Part shown: positions 1-6,213 of the stretch, one piece after another
Layout: every line of letters starts with the position of its first letter
Position numbering within the stretch: the stretch's first letter is position 1
DNA from: an uncultured Bacilli bacterium
GTDB lineage: Bacteria; Bacillota_I; Bacilli_A; RF39; UBA660
Direction of reading: 5' to 3'
Length of the DNA stretch: 12,193 nucleotides
Assembly (NCBI GenBank): GCA_944358565.1
Contig: CALVRK010000020.1
Location: 1 to 12,193, forward strand
Translations under genes and position numbers: made by a program
The notes under the pieces: model-generated
Databases searched by the model: none
What the model was told of the DNA's origin: nothing
The model's input: only the letters and a program-made list of their open reading frames with translations

Positions 1-1
1 T

Positions 2-430
2 TTTGTTAGTGATGAAGACTTAAAAATTGAAATTCATAAGAAAATTTGTAGTATTAATTCCTATGAATCATTAAATGAAGTAAAACAAGAATTAGAAGAT
101 AGATTTGGTAAACTATCAGAAGATTTAATCATCTATATGCATGAAGAATTATTTGAAAAAGAAGCCCAAGAGCTAAATATCCAAAATATTAGGCAAACTA
201 AAAATTCAATTGAAATAATACTTGATAAAGACTTAACTAATAAAATTGATGGTGAAACATTATTCTTTGAAACCTCAAACTTATCTAGAATGTTCAGATT
301 TAGTATGAAATTTGGTTGTTTAGTTATAACTTTAGATACCATTAAATTAGATAAACATTTTGTGTGTTATTTATTAGATTTTTTAAACATTTTAAAAAAA
401 TCAACTAAAAAGGAGAATAGTAATGAATAA
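2..430 (+). CDS. mfd: Transcription-repair coupling factor Mfd, C-terminal fragment (5' end outside window)
   Basis: Open from the left edge in the frame of base 2; 142 residues are visible, ending in TAA at 428-430. The visible part begins with a DEDLKIEIHKKI segment and continues through LNEVKQELEDRFGKL and an ELFEKEAQELNI helix, the pattern of the C-terminal TRCF (D7) domain of Mfd. In the full protein this domain holds the factor autoinhibited until it meets RNA polymerase stalled at DNA damage; the translocase motor and the RNA polymerase and UvrA contacts lie upstream, outside the window. The end looks intact rather than truncated, with a hydrophobic helix followed by a short Lys/Ser tail. 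The next reading frame starts inside the final codons, so the two were probably translationally coupled. The assignment rests on recognition of the C-terminal domain alone. Confidence 0.85.
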   Translation, partial: FVSDEDLKIEIHKKICSINSYESLNEVKQELEDRFGKLSEDLIIYMHEELFEKEAQELNIQNIRQTKNSIEIILDKDLTNKIDGETLFFETSNLSRMFRFSMKFGCLVITLDTIKLDKHFVCYLLDFLNILKKSTKKENSNE

Positions 431-908
431 TTACGAAAAAGAAAAAATTCTATAGTATAACAAAATATACGATAAGCCAACACTTTGGTATCAAATGCCT
501 AATGAATATATTGATTATAAAGATGTCAACTTTTGGAAATTATTTTCCTTTGTTATTCAAAGACTTAGATTAAATTACGAAGAAACTTTAATAACGATTG
601 ATGCTCAAAATCATTTGTCAGAAATACTTGAAGAATATCGTAGTTTAGAATTATGTCTTCTTGCTTTAAGTTATTATCTAGCTACTACTTTAAAATATAT
701 TCCAGAGCACCTAAAAACAAAAGAAATGTGCGAAATAGCCTTTTTAGCTAACCCTAAGAGTAATTTTAAATACATACCAGATAAATTTAAAACTGAAATT
801 ATGTGTGTAGAAGCATATAAATCAAATCGTAAAAATGTCAGATTTATACCTAAAATCTATCAAACATTTAATATAAAAACAGAAAAACATTCTAAAACAC
901 ATAAATAA
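423..908 (+). pseudogene. DUF4116-like repeat protein, interrupted by an in-frame TAG
   Basis: An AAGGAG ribosome site (410-415) stands 7 bases before ATG 423, which overlaps the mfd stop. This frame reads ten codons and meets TAG at 453-455. It then stays open to TAA 908, and the first 13 codons after the stop (YNKIYDKPTLWYQ) look protein-like and run straight into ATG 495. ATG 495 itself has no ribosome site. From 495 the 137-residue remainder has about three 25-residue repeats (residues about 49-75, 76-100, 101-124) with the pattern LKYIP..LKT.EMC..A, like DUF4116 repeats; their function is unknown. One substitution (for example CAG to TAG) would explain the break. TAG is a normal stop elsewhere here, so a nonsense mutation is the simplest reading. 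Restart at 495, readthrough or a base error remain possible. Confidence 0.6.
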
Positions 909-912
909 AAAC

Positions 913-941
913 TTGACATAAGATAATAAAGTTGATAATAT
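913..941 (+). promoter_or_regulatory. Sigma-A-type promoter for the small membrane protein gene
   Basis: A perfect -35 TTGACA (913-918) is followed after 17 bases by TAATAT (936-941). The expected start near 948 gives a leader of about 27 bases before the proposed ATT start at 975. The promoter begins just after the preceding broken gene ends, so the small gene is an independent transcription unit. Confidence 0.75.
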
Positions 942-962
942 ATTACCGCAAAAAAAAGAAAG

Positions 963-977
963 AAGGGGATACCCATT
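963..977 (+). promoter_or_regulatory. Ribosome binding site supporting the ATT start
   Basis: AAGGGG (963-968) is six bases from ATT (975-977). No comparable purine tract stands before the first ATG at 1023. ATT initiation is rare in bacteria; infC is the classic example. Confidence 0.5.
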
Positions 978-1256
978 AAATCGAAATATACAAAAGAAGT
1001 AAATATTAATCTAAATAGAACTATGGGTAGAGAATTTGATAAATATAAAGCCAAAAGAAATATTAAATTATTCACAACAGATGTAAAAATAGCTCTTTTT
1101 ACAGCTCCAACTACATTTATAACGGGTCTTGCCACTACTCAAGATAAAGTGACTTCGGATAGTTTATATATTATTAGTGGATGTGCTTTAGTATATGCGG
1201 TAGTTAATCTCTATTCACATAATAAAGAAAAACAAAAAAGATTTACCATACGATAA
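975..1256 (+). CDS. Small two-helix membrane protein of unknown function, probable ATT start
   Basis: The frame is open from 939 to TAA 1256. The first ATG (1023) has only A/T-rich sequence before it, with no ribosome site. AAGGGG at 963-968 lies 6 bases before ATT 975, and from there the reading is a basic, polar N-terminus (KSKYTKEVNINLNRT) leading into GREFDKYKAKRN. I therefore take ATT 975 as the start, giving 93 residues; from ATG 1023 the product would be 77. Two hydrophobic stretches follow, about residues 38-55 (IALFTAPTTFITGLATT) and about 63-80 (SLYIISGCALVYAVVNLY), with a charged tail (HNKEKQKR). No family is recognised; it could be a small holin-like or membrane-anchoring protein, but nothing proves that. 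It has its own promoter and terminator. A single-base error in an original ATG is an alternative. Confidence 0.6.
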   Translation: MKSKYTKEVNINLNRTMGREFDKYKAKRNIKLFTTDVKIALFTAPTTFITGLATTQDKVTSDSLYIISGCALVYAVVNLYSHNKEKQKRFTIR

Positions 1257-1269
1257 ATCTATATAAAAT

Positions 1270-1301
1270 AAAAGTGATTCTAGTTTAAAGAATCACTTTT
1301 T
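1270..1301. terminator. Bidirectional intrinsic terminator between converging genes
   Basis: Perfect 11-base arms AAAAGTGATTC (1270-1280) and GAATCACTTTT (1290-1300) enclose a 9-base loop. The arms carry A runs on one side and T runs on the other, so the hairpin works on both strands. It lies 13 bases after the small membrane gene and 8 bases beyond the ppaC stop. Confidence 0.85.
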
Positions 1302-1308
1302 AAATGTA

Positions 1309-2925
1309 TTAATTGTCCATATAATTCATAAGTTTTGGAACAATTTGCTTTTTACGAGACACTAATCCTTCAAAAAAATGTCCTTGCTTAATATCTTCTA
1401 TTCCAAATGAATTTGCAAATATCTCTTTTGCTTTATCATTAAAGAATATATAAGAACCATTTTTTATTATATTAGTCACAAATAAAGCAATTGCTGTATA
1501 ACCTTCTGAAGCTTCCTCATTTAATTCACCTATAAATTCATCTTTTTTACTTAAAATTTCATCAGTGCTCATAGTTGATACTTGACCAATACCTAATTTT
1601 TGATTATCTACAACAAAGTTTTTAAAGTCCCCATGAATAATTTCTGAAATGGTTTTACCTTTCATAGAAGAACCGGCTTTAAACATTTCCATACCATATT
1701 CTCTATAATTAACTCCCGCAATCTTACTTAACTCTTCTAAAGCCTCTTTATCAACTTCAGTTGTTGTTGGTGAAGTTAAAAGTAATGTATCAGAAATAAT
1801 TCCTGACATCATTAATCCTGCATACTTCTTAGGAATTTTAACATTATGCTCTTTAAACATTAAATATAAAATTGTCTCAGTACATCCAAGTGGCATATTT
1901 CTAAAATTAATTGGCATATTAGTACCAATATTACCAATTTTATGATGATCGACAATCTCAATAATTTCAGCTTCATCTAATCCAATAACACTCTGCTCTT
2001 TTTCATTATGATCAACTAAGATAACTTGTTTAGGATGACGGCTATATGCCATACTAACTCTAAATACTCCTAAACATTTGCCATCGTTATCAACAACTGG
2101 ATAATTACTGTATTTTTTCTTATTAGCTAAATCTAAAACTTCTCCTAAAGCATCATTTTCATTAATATAAACAATTTCTTTAGTCTTCATTTTATTTTTA
2201 ATATAGTTACTTAATACAACTAAATTTGCTGTTGTTAAACCATCGTGTTTAGTACTAATAACATCGACATGATTTTTCTTAGCTAATTCTAAGTGTTCCT
2301 TCTTCATTTTAACCCCATTAGTTAAAATAATTATAGAAGCACTATTTTCAACCGCATATTCGATAATACTATGACGATCACCAGTAATTAAAACACTCTC
2401 TTTATCAATCTTAATATTCTCTTTAAAAGTTGTACTTCTATAACTTGGTGAAATAATATTTCCTTTAATTTCCTTATCGAATCTTAAAATTTCTTTACCA
2501 TTTAAAGCCTCAAGTAAATTATCATAAGAAGTATCAATCTTTCTTAAATCATTATTAATTAAGTTACTAGCCACATCCTTCATTGAAACCGCACCTTTGT
2601 ACTTACCTTCATTATCAATAACTGGAATTGTTCCAATGTTAGTTTCATTCATGTATTTGTAACCTTTAAAAATTGAATCATTTTCATGTAAAAAACAATC
2701 TTTAGTATAATCGACATCTTTAACTTGTAATCTTACATCATTTAAGTATTTAGGACTATCAAATTTAAAATAATCTAAAGCAAACTTTGTTTCGTTATTT
2801 AAATCCCCTAAAACTCTAGGTTCTGTATCCATACCTAATTGATTCTTTAAATAAGATAAAACAATAGCCGAAGTTACACTATCAGTATCTGGCTTTTGGT
2901 GCCCAAAAACTAAAACTTTACTCAA
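1309..2925 (-). CDS. ppaC: Manganese-dependent family II inorganic pyrophosphatase with CBS and DRTGG regulatory domains
   Basis: The 538-residue product hydrolyses cytosolic pyrophosphate. The DHH catalytic core is split. Its first part has GHQKPDTDS (residues 8-16; metal ligands H9, D13, D15), and DHNE (305-308), DHHK (326-329) and SD379 follow the insert. The C-terminal DHHA2 domain ends with the substrate-binding SRKKQ (523-527). The insert holds CBS1 (about 70-125), a DRTGG domain (about 160-245, with TGDRHSIIEYA near 181) and CBS2 (about 248-300). In this subfamily the CBS pair binds adenine nucleotides and tunes activity to energy charge (known for the family, not tested here). Length matches the roughly 540-550 residues of CBS-type clostridial enzymes, and all catalytic motifs are present. 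The start is TTG at 2925-2923, chosen because an AAGGAGG site lies 8 bases upstream and the next residues are the expected SKVLVFGHQ. It is transcribed alone, opposite to its neighbours. Confidence 0.95.
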   Translation of the reverse strand: MSKVLVFGHQKPDTDSVTSAIVLSYLKNQLGMDTEPRVLGDLNNETKFALDYFKFDSPKYLNDVRLQVKDVDYTKDCFLHENDSIFKGYKYMNETNIGTIPVIDNEGKYKGAVSMKDVASNLINNDLRKIDTSYDNLLEALNGKEILRFDKEIKGNIISPSYRSTTFKENIKIDKESVLITGDRHSIIEYAVENSASIIILTNGVKMKKEHLELAKKNHVDVISTKHDGLTTANLVVLSNYIKNKMKTKEIVYINENDALGEVLDLANKKKYSNYPVVDNDGKCLGVFRVSMAYSRHPKQVILVDHNEKEQSVIGLDEAEIIEIVDHHKIGNIGTNMPINFRNMPLGCTETILYLMFKEHNVKIPKKYAGLMMSGIISDTLLLTSPTTTEVDKEALEELSKIAGVNYREYGMEMFKAGSSMKGKTISEIIHGDFKNFVVDNQKLGIGQVSTMSTDEILSKKDEFIGELNEEASEGYTAIALFVTNIIKNGSYIFFNDKAKEIFANSFGIEDIKQGHFFEGLVSRKKQIVPKLMNYMDN

Positions 2926-2950
2926 GTAAATCTCCTCCTTTACAACGTAA

Positions 2951-2979
2951 ATTATAACATTTTTTTCTTTATATTTAAA
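2951..2979 (-). promoter_or_regulatory. Extended -10 promoter of ppaC
   Basis: Read on the minus strand, TGT-TATAAT (-10 at 2956-2951) has a 17-base spacer to TTTAAA (2979-2974), a weak -35. The predicted leader is only about 20 bases and consists mostly of the AAGGAGG ribosome site. No equally clear promoter for spoVT could be found in the shared 105-base intergenic region. Confidence 0.6.
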
Positions 2980-3030
2980 GTATAAATCACATATTTAAGT
3001 ACATACTAACACCTAGAAAGAGGGGAAAAA

Positions 3031-3555
3031 ATGAAATTAGCTGGAATCGTAAGAAGAATTGACGAACTAGGACGTATTGTCGTTCCCAAAGAAATCAGAA
3101 AAACACTTCATATTAAAAATGGTGAAAATTTAGAAATATTTATTAATGATGATACCATCGTTTTAAAAAAATACTCTGAACTTGGTAATATGCGAGAATT
3201 AAGTGATACTATTACTGAAACCTTAAATAGTACTTTAAAATCTAATGTCTTAATATCTGATACCGATAAATTCATAAGTATATCTGGCTCACTTAAAAAG
3301 AAATATTTAAACGAAGAAATAAGTGAAACTATTTTAAAACACATAAATGATCGTAAAACAGTTATTTTAAAAGATAAATCCATAAACCTAACTAAAGATA
3401 AAAGTGAAAACGAAAATATTTTTATAAGTCCTATTATTTCCAGTGGTGATGCAGTTGGATCAATTATCGTTATAAGTAAAAAAGAATTAAATAGCTGTAA
3501 TATAGAATCTATAAACCTCCTATCAAAAGTTTTGGCCAAACATATTGAATCATAA
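3031..3555 (+). CDS. spoVT: SpoVT-like AbrB-family transcriptional regulator
   Basis: The 174-residue DNA-binding regulator is close to the 178 residues of Bacillus SpoVT. Residues 1-50 are an AbrB-type swapped-hairpin domain with the signature GIVRRIDELGRIVVPKEIRK. Residues 55-174 are a GAF-like domain with the SpoVT landmarks SNVLISDTDKFISISGS, KKKYLN and a late GSIIVISKKEL strand. Full length and the GAF domain separate it from the shorter AbrB and Abh proteins. An AGAGGGG site precedes ATG 3031. In Bacillus SpoVT modulates SigG-dependent genes in the forespore; whether this host sporulates cannot be judged here, and SpoVT-like proteins also occur outside sporulation. It lies downstream of mfd, as in Bacillus, and directly before metG, where Bacillus has abrB. 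No terminator separates it from the following T-box leader. Confidence 0.9.
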   Translation: MKLAGIVRRIDELGRIVVPKEIRKTLHIKNGENLEIFINDDTIVLKKYSELGNMRELSDTITETLNSTLKSNVLISDTDKFISISGSLKKKYLNEEISETILKHINDRKTVILKDKSINLTKDKSENENIFISPIISSGDAVGSIIVISKKELNSCNIESINLLSKVLAKHIES

Positions 3556-3573
3556 AAAAAAACATGCTATAAT
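3545..3573 (+). promoter_or_regulatory. Promoter of the T-box/dut/metG transcript
   Basis: TTGAAT (3545-3550) and TATAAT (3568-3573) are separated by 17 bases, and TG at 3565-3566 makes an extended -10. The -35 box lies in the last codons of spoVT. Transcription would begin near 3580, just before T-box Stem I. Confidence 0.75.
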
Positions 3574-3579
3574 GTAACC

Positions 3580-3797
3580 AATAAATGCGCTGAAAGAAAG
3601 AAAAGTAGGTAACTTTATAGAGAGTTTATGGTTGGTGGAAATAAACAAGGTGACTACTCCGAATGGTTCTCTAGCAGTCTAGTCGATATGTAGGCTAGAA
3701 CGGTTTACATCCGTTATATGTCTAAAGGTAAGCTATGCTTATAAATTAAGGTGGTACCACGTTCAAAACGTCCTTATTCTAAGGATGTTTTTTTGTG
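3580..3797 (+). ncRNA. T-box leader, specifier AUG (methionine)
   Basis: A tRNA-sensing leader that allows transcription when tRNA-Met is uncharged. Visible parts in order: an AGTA S-turn near 3604; an AGAGAG motif near 3618; a distal Stem I hairpin with arms GTTTAT and ATAAAC around GGTTGGTGGAA; a candidate specifier ATG (3663-3665) in the context CCGAATGGTT; further hairpins at about 3680-3725; the signature AAGGTGGTACCACG (3748-3761); and a terminator. The UGGU of the signature would pair with ACCA, fitting the A discriminator of tRNA-Met. The antiterminator pairs TAAGG (3747-3751) with CCTTA (3772-3776), which is also the left arm of the terminator. Specifier choice rests on position and on the downstream metG; the full fold was not computed. 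Confidence 0.88.
3766..3794 (+). terminator. T-box-controlled intrinsic terminator
   Basis: ACGTCCTTA (3768-3776) pairs with TAAGGATGT (3780-3788) with one G-U pair and a three-base loop, followed by a run of seven T. The left arm overlaps the antiterminator's 3' arm, so the two structures exclude each other. It ends 16 bases before the dut start. Confidence 0.85.
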
Positions 3798-3810
3798 TAA
3801 GGAGGTAAAA

Positions 3811-4284
3811 ATGCGAAAATTTGAAAAAATATCATTAGAACAATTTATAAAAGATACAAAATTAACCGAAAAAGACTATAATAATATAATAATGCCAAAA
3901 AGAGCAACACAAAATAGTGCAGGTTATGATTTTCATCTTTTAGAAGATTTAATTTTAAAACCAAGTGAAATAAAAATAGTTCCAACCGCTATCAAAGCTA
4001 GTATGAATCAAGGTGAAGTCTTAATGCTATATATTAGAAGTAGTTTAGGCTTTAAATATAATTTAAGATTATGTAACGGAACGGGTATTATCGATAGCGA
4101 TTATTATAATAATGAAAATAACGAAGGGCATATCTTCATTGCCATTCAAAATGAAGGAAAAGAAACATTAAATTTAAAAGCTGGTGACAGATTTGCTCAG
4201 GGCATATTTATAAAATATTTAACTGTCGATGATGAAACACAAATAAAAAGTGTTCGTAAAGGCGGTATGGGAAGTACAAATTAA
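3811..4284 (+). CDS. dut: dUTP diphosphatase (trimeric dUTPase family)
   Basis: Hydrolyses dUTP to dUMP and pyrophosphate, keeping uracil out of DNA and supplying dUMP for thymidylate synthesis; cytosolic. All five family motifs are visible in the 157 residues: NSAGYDF (about 35-41), RSSLGFK (about 75-81), a substrate-pocket NGTGIIDSDYYNN (about 89-101), AGDRFAQ (about 125-131) and the C-terminal arm RKGGMGSTN, which closes over the active site. The usual Phe of that arm is Met here (GGMGSTN for GGFGSTG). The ATG at 3811 follows a strong AAGGAGGT (3799-3806). An upstream in-frame GTG at 3751 lies inside the T-box antiterminator and is not a start. metG follows after 14 bases, so the two are co-transcribed under methionine control, an unusual setting for a dUTPase. 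The roughly 20-residue N-terminal extension before the first motif is not explained. Confidence 0.93.
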   Translation: MRKFEKISLEQFIKDTKLTEKDYNNIIMPKRATQNSAGYDFHLLEDLILKPSEIKIVPTAIKASMNQGEVLMLYIRSSLGFKYNLRLCNGTGIIDSDYYNNENNEGHIFIAIQNEGKETLNLKAGDRFAQGIFIKYLTVDDETQIKSVRKGGMGSTN

Positions 4285-4298
4285 AGGAGGAATAAATT

Positions 4299-5858
4299 AT
4301 GAAACCAAAATTTTATATAACAACATCTATTTTTTACGCATCATCAAAACCACATATTGGAAATACCTATGAAGGAATTTTAACAGATGCAATTGCTAGA
4401 TATAAAAGAATAATGGGCTATGATGTAATATTCACAACTGGTACCGATGAACACGGTGAAAAAGTTCAAAATAAAGCTAAAGAAGCAGGCAAAAGCCCAC
4501 AAGAATATGTTGATGAGGTATCACTAGAAGTAAGAAGAATTGATGACATCATGAATATTAGTTATGATAAATTTGTCAGAACAACTAATCCCCATCATGA
4601 AGAAATTGTTGCTAAAATATTTAAAAAATTATATGACCAAGGTGATATCTATAAAGGAAAATATGAAGGACTATACTGCACGCCTTGTGAATCATTTTTT
4701 ACCGAAAAAGAATTAGTTGATGGTAAATGTCCAGACTGTGGAAGAGAAGTCCATAAAACAAGTGAAGAAGCTTATTTTCTAAACTTAAGTAAATACAATA
4801 AATGGCTCGAAGAATACATTGTAGCTCATCCAAACTTCATAATACCTGAAAGTAGGAAAAATGAAATAATGAATAACTTTATAAAACCAGGTGTCGAGGA
4901 TTTATGTATCTCAAGAACTTCATTTGATTGGGGTATTAAAGTTCCATTCGATGATAAACACGTCATCTATGTTTGGCTAGACGCCTTAGTAAACTATATA
5001 ACATTTATAGGCTATGACCCAGATGAATCTACCGAAGAATTTAAAAAATATTGGCCAGCCGATGTTCATATCATTGGTAAAGACATTTTAAGATTCCATA
5101 CAATCTACTGGCCAGTAATATTAAAAGCCTTAGACTTACCAATGCCAAAATGTATCTTTGGTCATCCTTGGATATTATCATCAGATAGTGATAAAATGAG
5201 TAAATCAAAAGGTAATGTTTTATACGCTGACGATTTAGCTAACCTATTTGGAACAGATGCCATAAGATACTATGTCTTGCACGAAATTCCTTATGGATAT
5301 GATGGAAATATTGGTTATGAATTAATAATCGATAGAGTTAATTCTGACCTTGCCAACACTTTAGGTAACTTAGTAAATAGAACCATTAGTATGTCACATA
5401 AATACTTTGATGGCGAAGTCTTCAAACCGACAGCCTTTGAAGATATTGACAAAGATTTAATCGAAAGCGCTAAAACCTTAGGTGATAGAATTGAAACTAA
5501 GATGAATGATTTAAAAGTAGCCGAAGCCATTGAAGAAATAATTGAATTATGCCGAAAAAGCAATAAATACATCGATGAAACAACCCCATGGCTTTTAGCT
5601 AAAGACGAAACTAAACAAGCAAGATTGCAAACAGTTTTATATAACTTACTTGAAACCATTAGAATTTGTGGTGTTTATTTAGCTGCTTTCTTACCAGAAA
5701 CTGCTGATAAAATATTCAAGCAATTAAATACCCAAAACCGTTCAGTAGAATCTACTAAAACCTTTGAAGGTATGGATCCAGGTATTAAATTAAATAAACC
5801 AGAAATTTTATTTGCTAGAATAGATAAAGATGATTTTGCTAAAAAATTACAAAATTAA
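4299..5858 (+). CDS. metG: Methionyl-tRNA synthetase, short form without C-terminal tRNA-binding domain
   Basis: Charges tRNA-Met with methionine using ATP; cytosolic class I synthetase of 519 residues. Landmarks: the HIGH motif as HIGN (19-22); a zinc knuckle with C127-x2-C130 and C144-x2-C147; the family's YVWLDALVNYI (about 224-234); and KMSKS at 299-303. An all-helical anticodon-binding domain fills about residues 350-500. The protein ends shortly after FARID, where Bacillus MetS (about 664 residues) continues through a linker into a Trbp111/EMAP-like domain. That domain is absent, and the stop is clean with no visible continuation in other frames. An AAAGGAGG site precedes ATG 4299. The T-box with an AUG specifier upstream is independent support for the assignment. 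Confidence 0.97.
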   Translation: MKPKFYITTSIFYASSKPHIGNTYEGILTDAIARYKRIMGYDVIFTTGTDEHGEKVQNKAKEAGKSPQEYVDEVSLEVRRIDDIMNISYDKFVRTTNPHHEEIVAKIFKKLYDQGDIYKGKYEGLYCTPCESFFTEKELVDGKCPDCGREVHKTSEEAYFLNLSKYNKWLEEYIVAHPNFIIPESRKNEIMNNFIKPGVEDLCISRTSFDWGIKVPFDDKHVIYVWLDALVNYITFIGYDPDESTEEFKKYWPADVHIIGKDILRFHTIYWPVILKALDLPMPKCIFGHPWILSSDSDKMSKSKGNVLYADDLANLFGTDAIRYYVLHEIPYGYDGNIGYELIIDRVNSDLANTLGNLVNRTISMSHKYFDGEVFKPTAFEDIDKDLIESAKTLGDRIETKMNDLKVAEAIEEIIELCRKSNKYIDETTPWLLAKDETKQARLQTVLYNLLETIRICGVYLAAFLPETADKIFKQLNTQNRSVESTKTFEGMDPGIKLNKPEILFARIDKDDFAKKLQN

Positions 5859-5884
5859 CGTAAATTGTTGTAAATTGTCGTTAA
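5848..5884. repeat. Nested AT-rich inverted and direct repeat after metG
   Basis: TAAATTGT occurs twice at a 10-base period (5861-5868, 5871-5878). It is nested in two inverted pairs, TTACAA/TTGTAA (5848-5853/5868-5873) and TTAACG/CGTTAA (5855-5860/5879-5884). With no GC stem or T run it is not a good terminator. It could be an operator for the next gene or chance in AT-rich DNA. Confidence 0.3.
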
Positions 5885-5966
5885 AAAACTTCTATAAAAC
5901 CTTGCCTATTAAATAAACCATGTGTTATCCTTAAAGAGGACGAATAAATATTAGAGAGGGATAAAC

Positions 5967-6143
5967 ATGACCAAACATATTAGTGGTATTGGTGTGATGT
6001 TTGTTTTAATAATAATTTACTTGAGTATAAATATTATAAATAAATTTAACTATCTAGATTTAGCCTATCTATTATTTATGATTACTTGCTTCATTAGATT
6101 TATCTATATCAAGAAAACTGAACACAAAGAGGGACTTAAATAG
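5967..6143 (+). CDS. 58-residue hydrophobic membrane protein, unknown
   Basis: A short frame from ATG 5967 to TAG 6143 in the 355-base gap between metG and the J-domain gene. A GAGAGGG ribosome site (about 5954-5960) stands 6 bases upstream. The product has two hydrophobic segments, about residues 7-24 (IGVMFVLIIIYLSINII) and about 30-48 (LDLAYLLFMITCFIRFIYI), and a charged tail (KKTEHKEG). No family is recognised. Support for a real gene is the ribosome site, the clean two-helix pattern and an intrinsic terminator whose hairpin contains the stop codon. It could be the last gene of the dut-metG transcript, since no terminator lies between, or have a weak promoter near 5893-5898 (TATAAA). The rest of the gap (5859-5966) holds only the AT repeat noted separately. 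Confidence 0.6.
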   Translation: MTKHISGIGVMFVLIIIYLSINIINKFNYLDLAYLLFMITCFIRFIYIKKTEHKEGLK

Positions 6144-6154
6144 TTCTTCTTTTT
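6126..6154 (+). terminator. Intrinsic terminator overlapping the small ORF's stop
   Basis: AAAGAGGGACT (6126-6136) pairs with AGTTCTTCTTT (6142-6152) across 11 positions, two of them G-U, around loop TAAAT, followed by T-rich sequence. The TAG stop (6141-6143) sits at the loop and the base of the right arm. It separates the metG transcript from the next promoter. Confidence 0.6.
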
Positions 6155-6156
6155 GT

Positions 6157-6184
6157 TTGACAACTTTAAATTTATTGTTATAAT
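6157..6184 (+). promoter_or_regulatory. Promoter of the J-domain gene
   Basis: TTGACA (6157-6162) and TATAAT (6179-6184) are both perfect, with a 16-base spacer and TG at 6176-6177 giving an extended -10. The predicted leader is about 23 bases. It starts immediately after the preceding terminator. Confidence 0.85.
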
Positions 6185-6213
6185 AAAAAGCAAATTAAAG
6201 AGGAGAAAAATTT

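Noticed and set aside
860..1135. Hydrophobic 91-residue frame on the minus strand
   Set aside because: Shadow of the plus-strand genes; no ribosome site, and it runs across a plus-strand consensus promoter.
2938..3030. A promoter for spoVT, including possible SigG-type boxes
   Set aside because: No -35/-10 pair on the plus strand was convincing; CATATTT-like matches are expected by chance in this AT-rich spacer.
3108..3539. 143-residue minus-strand frame antisense to spoVT
   Set aside because: The plus strand encodes an unmistakable SpoVT; the antisense frame has no domain resemblance or start signals.
3751..3810. Upstream in-frame GTG start for dut adding about 20 residues
   Set aside because: This stretch is the T-box antiterminator and terminator; the strong AAGGAGGT points to ATG 3811, and the extra residues are just translated hairpin.
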